Translations under genes and position numbers: made by a program
Notes under the pieces: generated by a model
Seen by the model: the letters and a program-made list of their open reading frames with translations, nothing else
Told to the model about the DNA's origin: nothing
Database searches by the model: none
Part shown: piece by piece, positions 1 through 12,600 of the stretch
Layout: each line of letters begins with the position of its first letter
Numbering within the stretch: position 1 is the stretch's first letter
NCBI GenBank assembly: GCA_028752905.1
Contig: JAQNBH010000003.1
Location: 32,097,222-32,161,221, forward strand
Length of the DNA: 64,000 bases
Reading direction: 5' to 3'
Source of the DNA: Cladorhizidae sp. MBARI D1340-BT2
Lineage: Eukaryota > Porifera > Demospongiae > Poecilosclerida > Cladorhizidae

Positions 1-981
1 TAAGTCTTCTTCAACTCTGTTGTTACTATTGTTGTTGTTGAGACATAATTATATTTATTGTTAGTGTCGCAGGGTGACTCGGATATCACCCAACGATGTA
101 TCGGTTAACTGGTAATTGCTACCACCAGGTAGACTGACTACCATGTTACAGGTCTAATTCAGATGTTGTCTCAAAGACCTTTATGGCCAAAGTTATATAC
201 ATAAGATAGACAGCTGTATGCTCGCAATCAACTCTCTGGTAACTCCAACTAGGCTCCTTTAATAGGGACCAGTCAGACTAAACATGCAATGGGTTACAGT
301 AATTAAATACCTATTCACAATTAATTAACAACGGACTGCATGACAGTAATCAGTGTGTGCCATATGATTACTGTGTAAGGGTTCAGTTAGAGTCTTGTCC
401 AGGGACACCCTGTGACAGTTAGTATTACATATATTATTATTATTTCTCGTCAACTATGTGTTACATGGCATGACTTCATTGTCACCTCTAACTAGTGGTC
501 AATGATGTGTTTATTGTGATCCCTACACGGTGGTCACTGATGTGTTACATGGTGTGACTTCATTGTCACCTCTACACAGTGGTCATGTGTTACATGATGT
601 GACTTCATTGTCATCTCTACAAAGTCAAGATGTGCACTTACTGAAGACTGTCAGCAAGTAAGATGCAGACCCTGCCCAATGGCCGTGTGCAGGGAGCCAC
701 CAACATCTCTCTGGCCACACACAAACATTCCTCTGACTGAGCTGCACTCTCCCACTCATCTCCTGTGAGGGGAGGATGACTGTCTGAAATGTCAAAACAT
801 TTGGTGTTACGAAATATATTTTAACAAACACTTTCAGAGTGAAATTTATCAAACTATGCCGGTAACCATGGTGATACCATTGAAAAGCAAACAAAAAATA
901 ATAATGTGTACTCTGAACTCTGTACATACGTAGTGACAAAACTTTAGCAGGTCATGAACAATTAAAAATGATTTTTAAGGC
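1..981. other. Unique AT-rich non-coding flank
   Basis: I see no supportable gene here. A minus-strand open frame of 104 codons at 625-939 has no recognisable domain or composition and no splice signals that I can identify, so I do not call it. The only internal structure is a short degenerate tandem repeat (458-632) and a small perfect 6-bp dyad near position 70-90 (GGGTGA and TCACCC around an 8-base loop). Confidence 0.6.
458..632 (+). repeat. Degenerate ~45-bp tandem repeat, about 4 copies
   Basis: Units begin at about 458, 505, 542 and 587 and share GTGTTACATG followed by TGACTTCATTGTCACCTCTA and a GTGGTCA end. The second unit is the most diverged. It is a small, old minisatellite in non-coding DNA. 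Confidence 0.75.
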
Positions 982-1287
982 TAAAGGAGTTTCAAGGAGC
1001 TGTGTATTGGTAGCTAAAGGAGTTTCAAGGAGCTGTGTACTAGTAGCTAAAGGAGTTTCAAGGAGATGTGTACTGGTAGCTAGAGGAGCTGTGTACTGGT
1101 AGCTAGAGGAGCTTCAAGGAGCTGTGTACTGGTAGCTAGAGGAGTTTCAAGGAGCTGTGTATTGGTAGCTAGAGGAGTTTCAAGGAGCTGTGTACTGGTA
1201 GCTAGAGGAGTTTCAAGGAGCTGTGTATTGGTAGCTAGAGGAGTTTCAAGGAGCTGTGTATTGGTAGCTAAAGGAGTTTCAAGGAGT
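982..1287 (+). repeat. 33-bp minisatellite, array 1 (about 9 copies)
   Basis: The unit reads TAAAGGAGTTTCAAGGAGCT followed by GTGTAYTGGTAGC. One unit near 1079-1101 has lost about 10 bases. Because 33 is a multiple of three, the array gives long open frames on both strands with an 11-residue repeat. This is a by-product of the period and not evidence of coding. Confidence 0.93.
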
Positions 1288-1667
1288 GTATGGATTTGAT
1301 ATAAGATAGGCCTCTCTGTGTGCTCTCTTTTGATACTAAACAAGTTGTAGCTTCATTGATTCTGCATACTTCAACCTATGGATTTGGTATATAGCTCAAA
1401 AGATAGGTCTCTCTCTGTGTTCTTTTGTGATACTACATTCTGCACACTTCAGCAGATACCATTGTGGTGACTGACTGATAAATTGTCATCATATCTTGTT
1501 TTGCATGGATACTATTGCAGCAATAATTCATTCTGTGTGGAGTTCTGCTTGTAATACCATAATACCAATATTTATTGTCAGCTACAGTGTAATTGATATA
1601 AAATTTCCAAATACCACATGCTACTGAAATGAGTTGGCAAGCATAAAATGTTTACAAACTTTCTTGT
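1288..1667. other. Spacer between the two 33-bp arrays, with a two-copy duplication
   Basis: This non-coding spacer interrupts the 33-bp family. Its left part holds two diverged copies of an ~85-bp segment (1289-1376 and 1377-1456). Both start with TATGGATTTG and contain a GATAGG-CTCTCT-TGTG stretch and TTCTGCAYACTTCA. The rest (1457-1667) appears unique and I see no gene in it. Confidence 0.65.
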
Positions 1668-2204
1668 TGGTAGCTAAAGGAGTTTCAAGGAGCTGTGTAC
1701 TGGTAGCTAAAGGAGTTTCAAGGAGCTGTGTACTGGTAGCTAGAGGAGTTTCAAGGAGCTGTGTATTGGTAGCTAGAGGAGTTTCAAGGAGCTGTGTATT
1801 GTTAGCTAGAGGAGTTTCAAGGAGCTGTGTACTGGTAGCTAGAGGAGTTTCAAGGAGCTGTGTATTGGTAGCTAGAGGAGTTTCAAGGAGCTGTGTATTG
1901 GTAGCTAGAGGAGTTTCAAGGAGCTGTGTATTGGTAGCTAGAGGAGTTTCAAGGAGCTGTGTATTGGTAGCTAGAGGAGTTTCAAGGAGCTGTGTACTGG
2001 TAGCTAAAGGAGTTTCAAGGAGCTGTGTATTGGTAGCTAGACGAGTTTCAAGGAGCTGTGTACTGGTAGCTGGAGGAGTTTCAAGGAGCTGTGTACTGCT
2101 AGCTAAAGGAGTTTCAAGGAGCTGTGTACTGGTAGCTAGAGGAGTTTCAAGGAGCTGTGTACTGGTAGCTAGAGGAGTTTCAAGGAGCTGTGTATTGGTA
2201 GCTA
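1668..2204 (+). repeat. 33-bp minisatellite, array 2 (about 16 copies)
   Basis: Same unit and same orientation as the array at 982-1287, separated from it by 380 bp of unrelated sequence. Units differ at a few sites (CTAAAGG/CTAGAGG, GTAYTGG), and copies are otherwise nearly identical. Long open frames of 198 codons on the minus strand and 214 codons on the plus strand overlap here. Both strands being open at once shows the effect comes from the 33-bp period. Confidence 0.94.
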
Positions 2205-2699
2205 GCATGGAGGACAACTTTAGTGTTGCAGTGGTTCTCTCCCATGCAAGAGAATGTCACAGGTCTGGTCATGTTTAGGAGGCCTCCAGCAACTCTGTGT
2301 GTTCAATATTTCATGCTGCATAATTAGCTCTCTCAATGTGCAAGCTCCCGTCAAGGCAGGTCCCTCACATGAGGAGCTGTTTTCAAACATCAAAAATTAA
2401 AGCACTGCAACTGCAGGCCTAAACACCATGTGCATGAATTATAATTATTAGATGATCTACAACCATTGGAAGCAGCTATAGCTTTCACTGTATGTGAATT
2501 AACTTATAAATATTGGATGATCTCTGTTGGAAGCAGCTATAGCTTTCACTGTATAAACTGATAACTACTATCCCACTAGTCATCTGGAAACATTTAGCTG
2601 TGGATATATCTAGTGGAATATTCTGTCTACTTGATTATATGTTATATGTAGAAATACCAATCCTGCTGGTGCTGGAGGTTTGTCAGAACAAGACTAAGC
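2205..2699. other. Unique non-coding stretch with a two-copy repeat
   Basis: No gene is visible. A two-copy direct repeat lies at about 2447-2495 and 2512-2554, sharing TTGGAAGCAGCTATAGCTTT followed by CACTGTAT. The remainder is AT-rich unique sequence. Confidence 0.6.
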
Positions 2700-2993
2700 A
2701 AACCTATAACCTTTAGCTTGTCTATATAATACACACCACATATCTAAGTAACCTTTAGCTTGTCCATATACACACACCACATATCTAAGTAACCTTTAGC
2801 TTGTCTATATAATACACACCACATATCTAAGTAACCTTTAGCTTGTCTATATACATACACCACATATCTAAGTAATGTTTAGTTTGTCTATATGTGCACA
2901 CCACATATCTAAGTAACCTTTAGCTTGTCCATATACACACACCACATATCTAAGTAACCTTTAGCTTGTCCATATACACACACCACATATCTG
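2700..2993 (+). repeat. ~42-bp minisatellite, about 7 copies
   Basis: The unit carries AACCTTTAGCTTGTCYATAT followed by ACACACACCACATATCTAAGT. Length varies slightly because the AT/AC-rich middle differs between copies (TATAATACACACC, TATACACACACC, TATGTGCACACC). It is non-coding. Confidence 0.9.
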
Positions 2994-3153
2994 AGGTTTG
3001 TATGCATGTATTAATACACCACTTACACACAACTGTAATGGCACTTCAAGCCTGCTACATGCACACTTCTGTTAAGTGTTTGAAGTGTCTGGTACATGTG
3101 CAGTGCACACTATTATTTAATATATAGGTTGCAGCAGCTGCAAGTCTCTCTGG

Positions 3154-6100
3154 TCTATATGTAATACTGTGTATAAGTGGTGAGGAACAGGTGGACTAGC
3201 ACTGTGTGGTAGGCTGCATACTATATGTAATACTGTGTATAAGTGGTGGGGAACAGGTGGACTAGCACTGTGTGGTAGGCTGCATACTATATGTAATACT
3301 GTGTATAAGTGGTGGGGAACAGGTGGACTAGCACTGTGTGGTAGGCTGCATACTATATGTAATACTGTGTATAAGTGGTGAGGAACAGGTGGACTAGCAC
3401 TGTGTGGTAGGCTGCATACTATATGTAATACTGTGTATAAGTGGTGGGGAACAGGTGGACTAGCACTGTGTGGTAGGCTGCATACTATATGTAATACTGT
3501 GTATAAGTGGTGGGGAACAGGTGGACTAGCACTGTGTGGTAGGCTGCATACTATATGTAATACTGTGTATAAGTGGTGGGGAACAGGTGGACTAGCACTG
3601 TGTGGTAGGCTGCATACTATATGTAATACTGTGTATAAGTGGTGGGGAACAGGTGGACTAGCACTGTGTGGTAGGCTGCATACTATATGTAATACTGTGT
3701 ATAAGTGGTGGGGAACAGGTGGACTAGCACTGTGTGGTAGGCTGCATACTATATGTAATACTGTGTATAAGTGGTGAGGAACAGGTGGACTAGCACTGTG
3801 TGGTAGGCTGCATACTATATGTAATACTGTGTATAAGTGGTGGGGAACAGGTGGACTAGCACTGTGTGGTAGGCTGCATACTATATGTAATACTGTGTAT
3901 AAGTGGTGAGGAACAGGTGGACTAGCACTGTGTGGTAGGCTGCATACTATATGTAATACTGTGTATAAGTGGTGGGGAACAGGTGGACTAGCACTGTGTG
4001 GTAGGCTGCATACTATATGTAATACTGTGTATAAGTGGTGAGGAACAGGTGGACTAGCACTGTGTGGTAGGCTGCATACTATATGTAATACTGTGTATAA
4101 GTGGTGAGGAACAGGTGGACTAGCACTGTGTGGTAGGCTGCATACTATATGTAATACTGTGTATAAGTGGTGAGGAACAGGTGGACTAGCACTGTGTGGT
4201 AGGCTGCATACTATATGTAATACTGTGTATAAGTGGAGGGGAACAGGTGGACTAGCACTGTGTGGTAGGCTGCATACTATATGTAATACTGTGTATAAGT
4301 GGTGGGGAACAGGTGGACTAGCACTGTGTGGTAGGCTGCATACTACATGTATATGTAATACTGTGTATAAGTGGTGGGGAAGGTGGGGAACAGGTGGACT
4401 ACTGTGTATAAGTGGTGGGGAACAGGTGGACTAGCACTGTGTGGTAGGCTGCATACTATATGTAATACTGTGTATAAGTGGTGGGGAACAGGTGGACTAG
4501 CACTGTGTGGTAGGCTGCATACTATATGTAATACTGTGTATAAGTGGTGGGGAACAGGTGGACTAGCACTGTGTGGTAGGCTGCATACTATATGTAATAC
4601 TGTGTATAAGTGGTGGGGAACAGGTGGACTAGCACTGTGTGGTAGGCTGCATACTATATGTAATACTGTGTATAAGTGGTGGGGAACAGGTGGACTAGCA
4701 CTGTGTGGTAGGCTGCATACTATATGTAATACTGTGTATAAGTGGTGGGGAACAGGTGGACTAGCACTGTGTGGTAGGCTGCATACTATATGTAATACTG
4801 TGTATAAGTGGTGGGGAACAGGTGGACTAGCACTGTGTGGTAGGCTGCATACTATATGTAATACTGTGTATAAGTGGTGGGGAACAGGTGGACTAGCACT
4901 GTGTGGTAGGCTGCATACTATATGTAATACTGTGTATAAGTGGTGGGGAACAGGTGGACTAGCACTGTGTGGTAGGCTGCATACTATATGTAATACTGTG
5001 TATAAGTGGTGGGGAACAGGTGGACTAGCACTGTGTGGTAGGCTGCATACTATATGTAATACTGTGTATAAGTGGTGGGGAACAGGTGGACTAGCACTGT
5101 GTGGTAGGCTGCATACTATATGTAATACTGTGTATAAGTGGTGGGGAACAGGTGGACTAGCACTGTGTGGTAGGCTGCATACTATATGTAATACTGTGTA
5201 TAAGTGGTGAGGAACAGGTGGACTAGCACTGTGTGGTAGGCTGCATACTATATGTAATACTGTGTATAAGTGGTGGGGAACAGGTGGACTAGCACTGTGT
5301 GGTAGGCTGCATACTATATGTAATACTGTGTATAAGTGGTGAGGAACAGGTGGACTAGCACTGTGTGGTAGGCTGCATACTATATGTAATACTGTGTATA
5401 AGTGGTGGGGAACAGGTGGACTAGCACTGTGTGGTAGGCTGCATACTATATGTAATACTGTGTATAAGTGGTGGGGAACAGGTGGACTAGCACTGTGTGG
5501 TAGGCTGCATACTATATGTAATACTGTGTATAAGTGGTGGGGAACAGGTGGACTAGCACTGTGTGGTAGGCTGCATACTATATGTAATACTGTGTATAAG
5601 TGGTGGGGAACAGGTGGACTAGCACTGTGTGGTAGGCTGCATACTATATGTAATACTGTGTATAAGTGGTGAGGAACAGGTGGACTAGCACTGTGTGGTA
5701 GGCTGCATACTATATGTAATACTGTGTATAAGTGGTGAGGAACAGGTGGACTAGCACTGTGTGGTAGGCTGCATACTATATGTAATACTGTGTATAAGTG
5801 GAGGGGAACAGGTGGACTAGCACTGTGTGGTAGGCTGCATACTATATGTAATACTGTGTATAAGTGGTGGGGAACAGGTGGACTAGCACTGTGTGGTAGG
5901 CTGCATACTACATGTATATGTAATACTGTGTATAAGTGGTGGGGAAGGTGGGGAACAGGTGGACTAGCACTGTGTGGTAGGCTGCATACTATATGTAATA
6001 CTGTGTATAAGTGGTGGGGAACAGGTGGACTAGCACTGTGTGGTAGGCTGCATACTATATGTAATACTGTGTATAAGTGGTGGGGAACAGGTGGACTAGC

Positions 6101-6188
6101 ACTGTGTGGTAGGCTGAATACTATATGTAATACTGTGTATAAGTGGTGAGGAACAGGTGGACTAGCACTGTGTGGTAGGCTGCATACT
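3154..6188 (+). repeat. 66-bp minisatellite, about 46 copies
   Basis: The unit includes TGTAATACTGTGTATAAGTG, then GTGGGGAACAGGTGGACTAG, then CACTGTGTGGTAGGCTGCAT and ACTATA. Monomers fall into types by the bases after TATAAGTG: GTGGGG is commonest, GTGAGG recurs (it puts a TGA in one plus frame), and GAGGGG occurs twice (4236 and 5801). A longer variant with ACATGTATATG and a GGGGAAGGTGGGG junction also occurs twice. The 66-bp period keeps frames open on both strands for hundreds of codons (622 on the minus strand, 4343-6211). I read these as artefacts, since there is no conserved flanking exon and no non-repetitive coding sequence. Confidence 0.96.
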
Positions 6189-6508
6189 AGGGATTGATGG
6201 TGGCACAGCAAGTCTTGGTGGAGATGAAGTTAGAAGCAGGTCCACATTAGAGCATCAGCAGGATCATACTTAGCCATGCCCCCTCCCCGCCCCCTCTCCC
6301 CACAAGGGTTATTGCATAATACATGTACACATGATCTTCATGTCAGTACTTGTGTAGGTTAGCTAATTCTGACCTCAACAATTATGCGGGAATTAATGTC
6401 ATGGCAACAGCCAATTATGATGAAGTTGAGTAATCTCAAGGCATTATTGATTCTGCAACTCTTCCGCAAGTCAGGCCCCTCCCCTCACCTCACAACTCAT
6501 CAGTAGCT
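6189..6508. other. Unique upstream region of the Ig receptor gene
   Basis: Non-repetitive DNA between the 66-bp array and the probable promoter. It contains a strong C-rich tract (6279-6301, listed separately). No coding potential was seen. Confidence 0.5.
6279..6301 (-). promoter_or_regulatory. C-rich tract, minus-strand G-quadruplex motif / GC box
   Basis: Four C runs of 5, 4, 5 and 4 bases are separated by loops of 1, 1 and 3 bases on the plus strand, so the minus strand fits a G4 motif with very short loops. The tract also contains CCCCGCCCC, a GC-box (Sp/KLF-like) sequence. It lies about 340 bp upstream of the start codon of the Ig receptor gene, so a promoter role is plausible but inferred. 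Confidence 0.45.
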
Positions 6509-6642
6509 GGGCGTGGCTGAGCTAATTCAACCAGGAAATAGCCGGACATAAATTCAGGCTAGAGTGCTGGCTGTTCAGTGCCTCTGTGCAGCAAATTGGA
6601 GTTCCATTATTTTAGAGTTGTCTATCTGTGCAGCTGTTCAGA
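6509..6642 (+). promoter_or_regulatory. Probable core promoter and 5' UTR of the Ig receptor gene
   Basis: This stretch directly precedes the signal-peptide exon. It has a GGGCGTGG KLF-type box (6509-6516), an AGGAAA ETS-type core (6533-6538) and a weak TATA-like CATAAAT (6547-6553). The start codon at 6643 is the first ATG after an in-frame TAG at 6613. The transcription start is not determinable from sequence. The motifs are short and could be chance matches. Confidence 0.3.
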
Positions 6643-6676
6643 ATGTTTGTGCTTCATCTTCTTGCAATATGTTTTG
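6643..6676 (+). CDS. Exon 1: signal peptide of the Ig receptor
   Basis: The 34 coding bases give the hydrophobic MFVLHLLAICF plus the first base of a codon, followed by the donor GTGAGT at 6677. With two bases from exon 2 the split codon becomes Val and the leader continues as ASEWMFG. A signal-peptide exon ending in phase 1 is the standard arrangement in metazoan IgSF genes. The last 16 bases of this exon and the donor are near-identical to the unit of the repeat array that fills intron 1. Confidence 0.78.
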
Positions 6677-9600
6677 GTGAGTTGATATATACTTGCAATA
6701 TGTTTGGATGAGCCTCTCCTAGATATGGACATATATACTTGCAATATGTTTGGGTGAGTCTCTCCTAGATATGGACATATATACTTGCAATATGTTTGGG
6801 TGAGTCTCTCCTAGGTATGGACATATATACTTGCAATATGTTTGGGTGAGCCTCTCCTAGATATGGACATATATACTTGAAATATGTTTGGGTGAGTCTC
6901 TCCTAAATATGGACATATATACTTACAATATGTTTGGGTGAGCCTCTCCTAGATATGGACATATATGCAATATGTTTGGGTGAGTCTCTCCTAGATATGG
7001 ACATATATACTTGCAATATGTTTGGGTGAGTCTCTCCTAGATATGGACATATAAACTTGCAATATGTTTGGGTGAGTCTCTCCTGGATATGTACATATAT
7101 ACTTACAATATGTTTGGGTGAATCTCTCCTAGATATGGACATATATACTTGCAATATGTTTGGGTGAGCCTCTCCTAGATATGGACATATATACTTGCAA
7201 TATGTTTTGGTGAGCCTCTCCTAGATATGGACATATATACTTGCAATATGTTTAGGTGAGCCTCTCCTAGATATGGACATATATACTTGCAATATGTTTG
7301 GGTGAGTCTCTCCTAGATATGGACATATATACTTGCAATATGTTTGGGTGAGCCTCTCCTAGATATGGACATATATACTTGCAATATGTTTGGGTGAGTC
7401 TCTCCTAGATATGGACATATATACTTGCAATATGTTTGGGTGAGCCTCTCCTAGATTTGGACATATTTGCAATATGTTTGGGTGAGTCTCTCCTAGATAT
7501 GGACATATATACTTGCAATATGTTTGGGTGAGCCTCTCCTAGATATGGATTGCAATATGTTTGGGTGAGCCTCTCCTAGATGTGGACATATATACTTGGG
7601 TGAGCCTCTCCTAGATATGGACATCTATACTTGCAATATGTTTGGGTGAGTCTCTCCTAGATATGGACATATATACTTGTAATATGTTTGGGTGAGCCTC
7701 TCCTAGATATGGACATATATACTTGCAATATGTTTGGGTGAGCCTCTCCTAGATATGGACATATATACTTGCAATATGTTTGGGTGAGTCTCTCCTAGAT
7801 ATGGACATATATACTTGCAATATGTTTGGGTGAGCCTCTCCTAGATATGGACATATATACTTGCAATATGTTTGGGTGAGTCTCTCCTAGATATGGACAT
7901 ATATACTTGCAATATGTTTGGGTGAGCCTCTCCTAGATTTGGACATATTTGCAATAAGTTTGGGTGAGTCTCTCCTAGATATGGACATATATACTTGCAA
8001 TATGTTTGGGTGAGCCTCTCCTAGATATGGATTGCAATATGTTTGGGTGAGCCTCTCCTAGATGTGGACATATATACTTGGGTGAGCCTCTCCTAGATAT
8101 GGACATCTATACTTGCAATATGTTTGGGTGAGTCTCTCCTAGATATGGACATATATACTTGTAATATGTTTGGGTGAGCCTCTCCTAGATATGGACATAT
8201 ATACTTGCAATATGTTTGGGTGAGCCTCTCCTAGATATGGACATATATACTTGCAATATGTTTGGGTGAGTCTCTCCTAGATATGGACATATATACTTGC
8301 AATATGTTTGGGTGAGACTCTCCTAGATATGGACATATATACTTGCAATATGTTTGGGTGAGTCTCTCTAGATATGGACATATATACTTGCAATATGTTT
8401 GGTTGTGAGTCTCTCCTAGATATGGACATATATACTTGCAATATGTTTGGGTGAGACTCTCCTAGATATGGACATATATACTTGCAATATGTTTGGGTGA
8501 GTCTCTCCTAGATATGGACATATATACTTGCAATATGTTTGGGTGAGCCTCTCCTAGATTTGGACATATTTGCAATATGTTTGGGTGAGTCTCTCCTAGA
8601 TATGGACATATATACTTGCAATATGTTTGGGTGAGCCTCTCCTAGATATGGATTGCAATATGTTTGGGTGAGCCTCTCCTAGATGTGGACATATATACTT
8701 GGGTGAGCCTCTCCTAGATATGGACATCTATACTTGCAATATGTTTGGGTGAGTCTCTCCTAGATATGGACATATATACTTGTAATATGTTTGGGTGAGC
8801 CTCTCCTAGATATGGACATATATACTTGCAATATGTTTGGCTGAGCCTCTCCTAGATATGGACATATATACTTGCAATATGTTTGGGTGAGTCTCTCCTA
8901 GATATGGACATATATACTTGCAATATGTTTGGGTGAGACTCTCCTAGATATGGACATATATACTTGCAATATGTTTGGGTGAGTCTCTCTAGATATGGAC
9001 ATATATACTTGCAATATGTTTGGGTGAGTCTCTCCTAGATATGGACATATATACTTGCAATATGTTTGGGGTGAGACTCTCCTAGATATGGACATATATA
9101 CTTGCAATATGTTTGGGTGAGCCTCTCCTAGATATGGACATATATACTTGCAATATGTTTGGGTGAGTCTCTCTAGATATGGACATATATACTTGCAATA
9201 TGTTTGGGTGAGTCTCTCCTAGATATGGACATATATACTTGCAATATGTTTGGGTGAGCCTCTCCTAGATATGGACATATATACTTGCAATATGTTTGGG
9301 TGAGTCTCTCCTAGATATGGACATATATACTTGCAATATGTTTGGGTGAGCCTCTCCTAGATTTGGACATATTTGCAATATGTTTGGGTGAGTCTCTCCT
9401 AGATATGGACATATATACTTGCAATATGTTTGGGTGAGCCTCTCCTAGATATGGATTGCAATATGTTTGGGTGAGCCTCTCCTAGATGTGGACATATATA
9501 CTTGGGTGAGCCTCTCCTAGATATGGACATCTATACTTGCAATATGTTTGGGTGAGTCTCTCCTAGATATGGACATATATACTTGTAATATGTTTGGGTG

Positions 9601-12600
9601 AGCCTCTCCTAGATATGGACATATATACTTGCAATATGTTTGGGTGAGCCTCTCCTAGATATGGACATATATACTTGCAATATGTTTGGGTGAGTCTCTC
9701 CTAGATATGGACATATATACTTGCAATATGTTTGGGTGAGCCTCTCCTAGATATGGACATATATACTTGCAATATGTTTGGGTGAGTCTCTCCTAGATAT
9801 GGACATATATACTTGCAATATGTTTGGGTGAGCCTCTCCTAGATTTGGACATATTTGCAATAAGTTTGGGTGAGTCTCTCCTAGATATGGACATATATAC
9901 TTGCAATATGTTTGGGTGAGCATCTCCTAGATATGGATTGCAATATGTTTGGGTGAGCCTCTCCTAGATGTGGACATATATACTTGGGTGAGCCTCTCCT
10001 AGATATGGACATCTATACTTGCAATATGTTTGGGTGAGTCTCTCCTAGATATGGACATATATACTTGTAATATGTTTGGGTGAGCCTCTCCTAGATATGG
10101 ACATATATACTTGCAATATGTTTGGGTGAGCCTCTCCTAGATATGGACATATATACTTGCAATATGTTTGGGTGAGTCTCTCCTAGATATGGACATATAT
10201 ACTTGCAATATGTTTGGGTGAGACTCTCCTAGATATGGACATATATACTTGCAATATGTTTGGGTGAGTCTCTCTAGATATGGACATATATACTTGCAAT
10301 ATGTTTGGGTGAGTCTCTCCTAGATATGGACATATATACTTGCAATATGTTTGGGTGAGACTCTCCTAGATATGGACATATATACTTGCAATATGTTTGG
10401 GTGAGTCTCTCCTAGATATGGACATATATACTTGCAATATGTTTGGGTGAGCCTCTCCTAGATTTGGACATATTTGCAATATGTTTGGGTGAGTCTCTCC
10501 TAGATATGGACATATATACTTGCAATATGTTTGGGTGAGCCTCTCCTAGATATGGATTGCAATATGTTTGGGTGAGCCTCTCCTAGATGTGGACATATAT
10601 ACTTGGGTGAGCCTCTCCTAGATATGGACATCTATACTTGCAATATGTTTGGGTGAGTCTCTCCTAGATATGGACATATATACTTGTAATATGTTTGGGT
10701 GAGCCTCTCCTAGATATGGACATATATACTTGCAATATGTTTGGCTGAGCCTCTCCTAGATATGGACATATATACTTGCAATATGTTTGGGTGAGTCTCT
10801 CCTAGATATGGACATATATACTTGCAATATGTTTGGGTGAGACTCTCCTAGATATGGACATATATACTTGCAATATGTTTGGGTGAGTCTCTCTAGATAT
10901 GGACATATATACTTGCAATATGTTTGGGTGAGTCTCTCCTAGATATGGACATATATACTTGCAATATGTTTGGGGTGAGACTCTCCTAGATATGGACATA
11001 TATACTTGCAATATGTTTGGGTGAGCCTCTCCTAGATATGGACATATATACTTGCAATATGTTTGGGTGAGTCTCTCTAGATATGGATATATATACTTGC
11101 AATATGTTTGGGTGAGTCTCTCCTAGATATGGACATATATACTTGCAATATGTTTGGGTGAGTCTCTCCTAGATATGGACATATATACTTGTAATATGTT
11201 TGGGTGAGCCTCTCCTAGATATGGACATATATACTTGCAATATGTTTGGGTGAGCCTCTCCTAGATATGGACATATATACTTGCAATATGTTTGGGTGAG
11301 TCTCTCCTAGATATGGACATATATACTTGCAATATGTTTGGGTGAGACTCTCCTAGATATGGACATATATACTTGCAATATGTTTGGGTGAGTCTCTCTA
11401 GATATGGACATATATACTTGCAATATGTTTGGGTGAGTCTCTCCTAGATATGGACATATATACTTGCAATATGTTTGGGTGAGCCTCTCCTAGATATGGA
11501 CATATATACTTGCAATATCTTTGGGTGAGCCTCTCCTAGATATGGACATATATACTTGCAATATGTTTGGGTGAGTCTCTCTAGATATGGACATATATAC
11601 TTGCAATATGTTTGGGTGAGTCTCTCCTAGATATGGACATATATACTTGCAATATGTTTGGGTGAGTCTCTCCTAGATATGGACATATATACTTCTATGG
11701 AGTCTGGTCAGATATCTGTTGTTATTTACATTGCAGTTGCCAGTGAGTGGATGTTCGGAGCTGAGGCTGCAGCATCTTCTGTTAAAATCATAACTGAGCC
11801 AAGCCGCAGTCCTTTTAGATATCACCAAAACGTGACCTTCTTCTGTGAGGTGCAGCCAGCACAAACCAACAGCCTCACTTACAATTGGTGGCATGTGGAG
11901 GGACGTTGGGGGATCCCGAGTGTTTCCAGGCGGAGTTTCAGCATTACCCGCCCTATTCGCTACCTTCGCTACAACTGGTTCTTCTGTAGTGTGAGTGTTA
12001 ATGGAACTGAGCTTGGCAGGGCCGGGAGACTCCTGGAATGGCATGGTAAGTAATACCATTTATACGTGTAAGCAAGTGCCGCTTATAATCACTGCACCTG
12101 CCAAACATAACCACGCCCACCTCTATGAATAATGAATAATGTTATGATATGATTGTAGGCTGTGCCAACAAAACTCTAGTAAAAGCACACTACCGTATAG
12201 CCTTGAGTGTCAAATGTTTGATGTTGATGGACATTTGGCAATGGTAGAGTGGGTGTGGCCTAATATCTTCATGGTACGATCAAACGTTAAATTAATGTTG
12301 TTTGAAAGGCCACCATATATGCCATCCTCACCATGACATTCTGGCTGGTCTCTCTGCCACCTCTAATGAGTCAATCCTACACACATATATACAGTATATA
12401 CACACATATATGCAGTATATACACACATATATACAGTATATATACACATATATACAGTATATACACACCTATACAGTATATAGTATGTGTGTTGTGTGAG
12501 TTTATTATTACTGTCATATATATAATAGTGAGTCAGTGTTGCAGTGGCTCACTACTGGTGGGCCTATTAGTCTAGTAATTAGTGGTCAGTGTTGCAGCGG

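Noticed and set aside
625..939. 104-codon minus-strand frame
   Set aside because: No domain, signal peptide or splice signals, and it overlaps degenerate repeat-like DNA.
1621..2278. Long overlapping open frames on both strands over the 33-bp array
   Set aside because: They result from the 33-bp period; both strands open at once argues against real coding.
4343..6211. 622-codon minus-strand open frame over the 66-bp array
   Set aside because: The period is a multiple of three, the opposite strand is also open, and there is no non-repetitive coding sequence or splice context.
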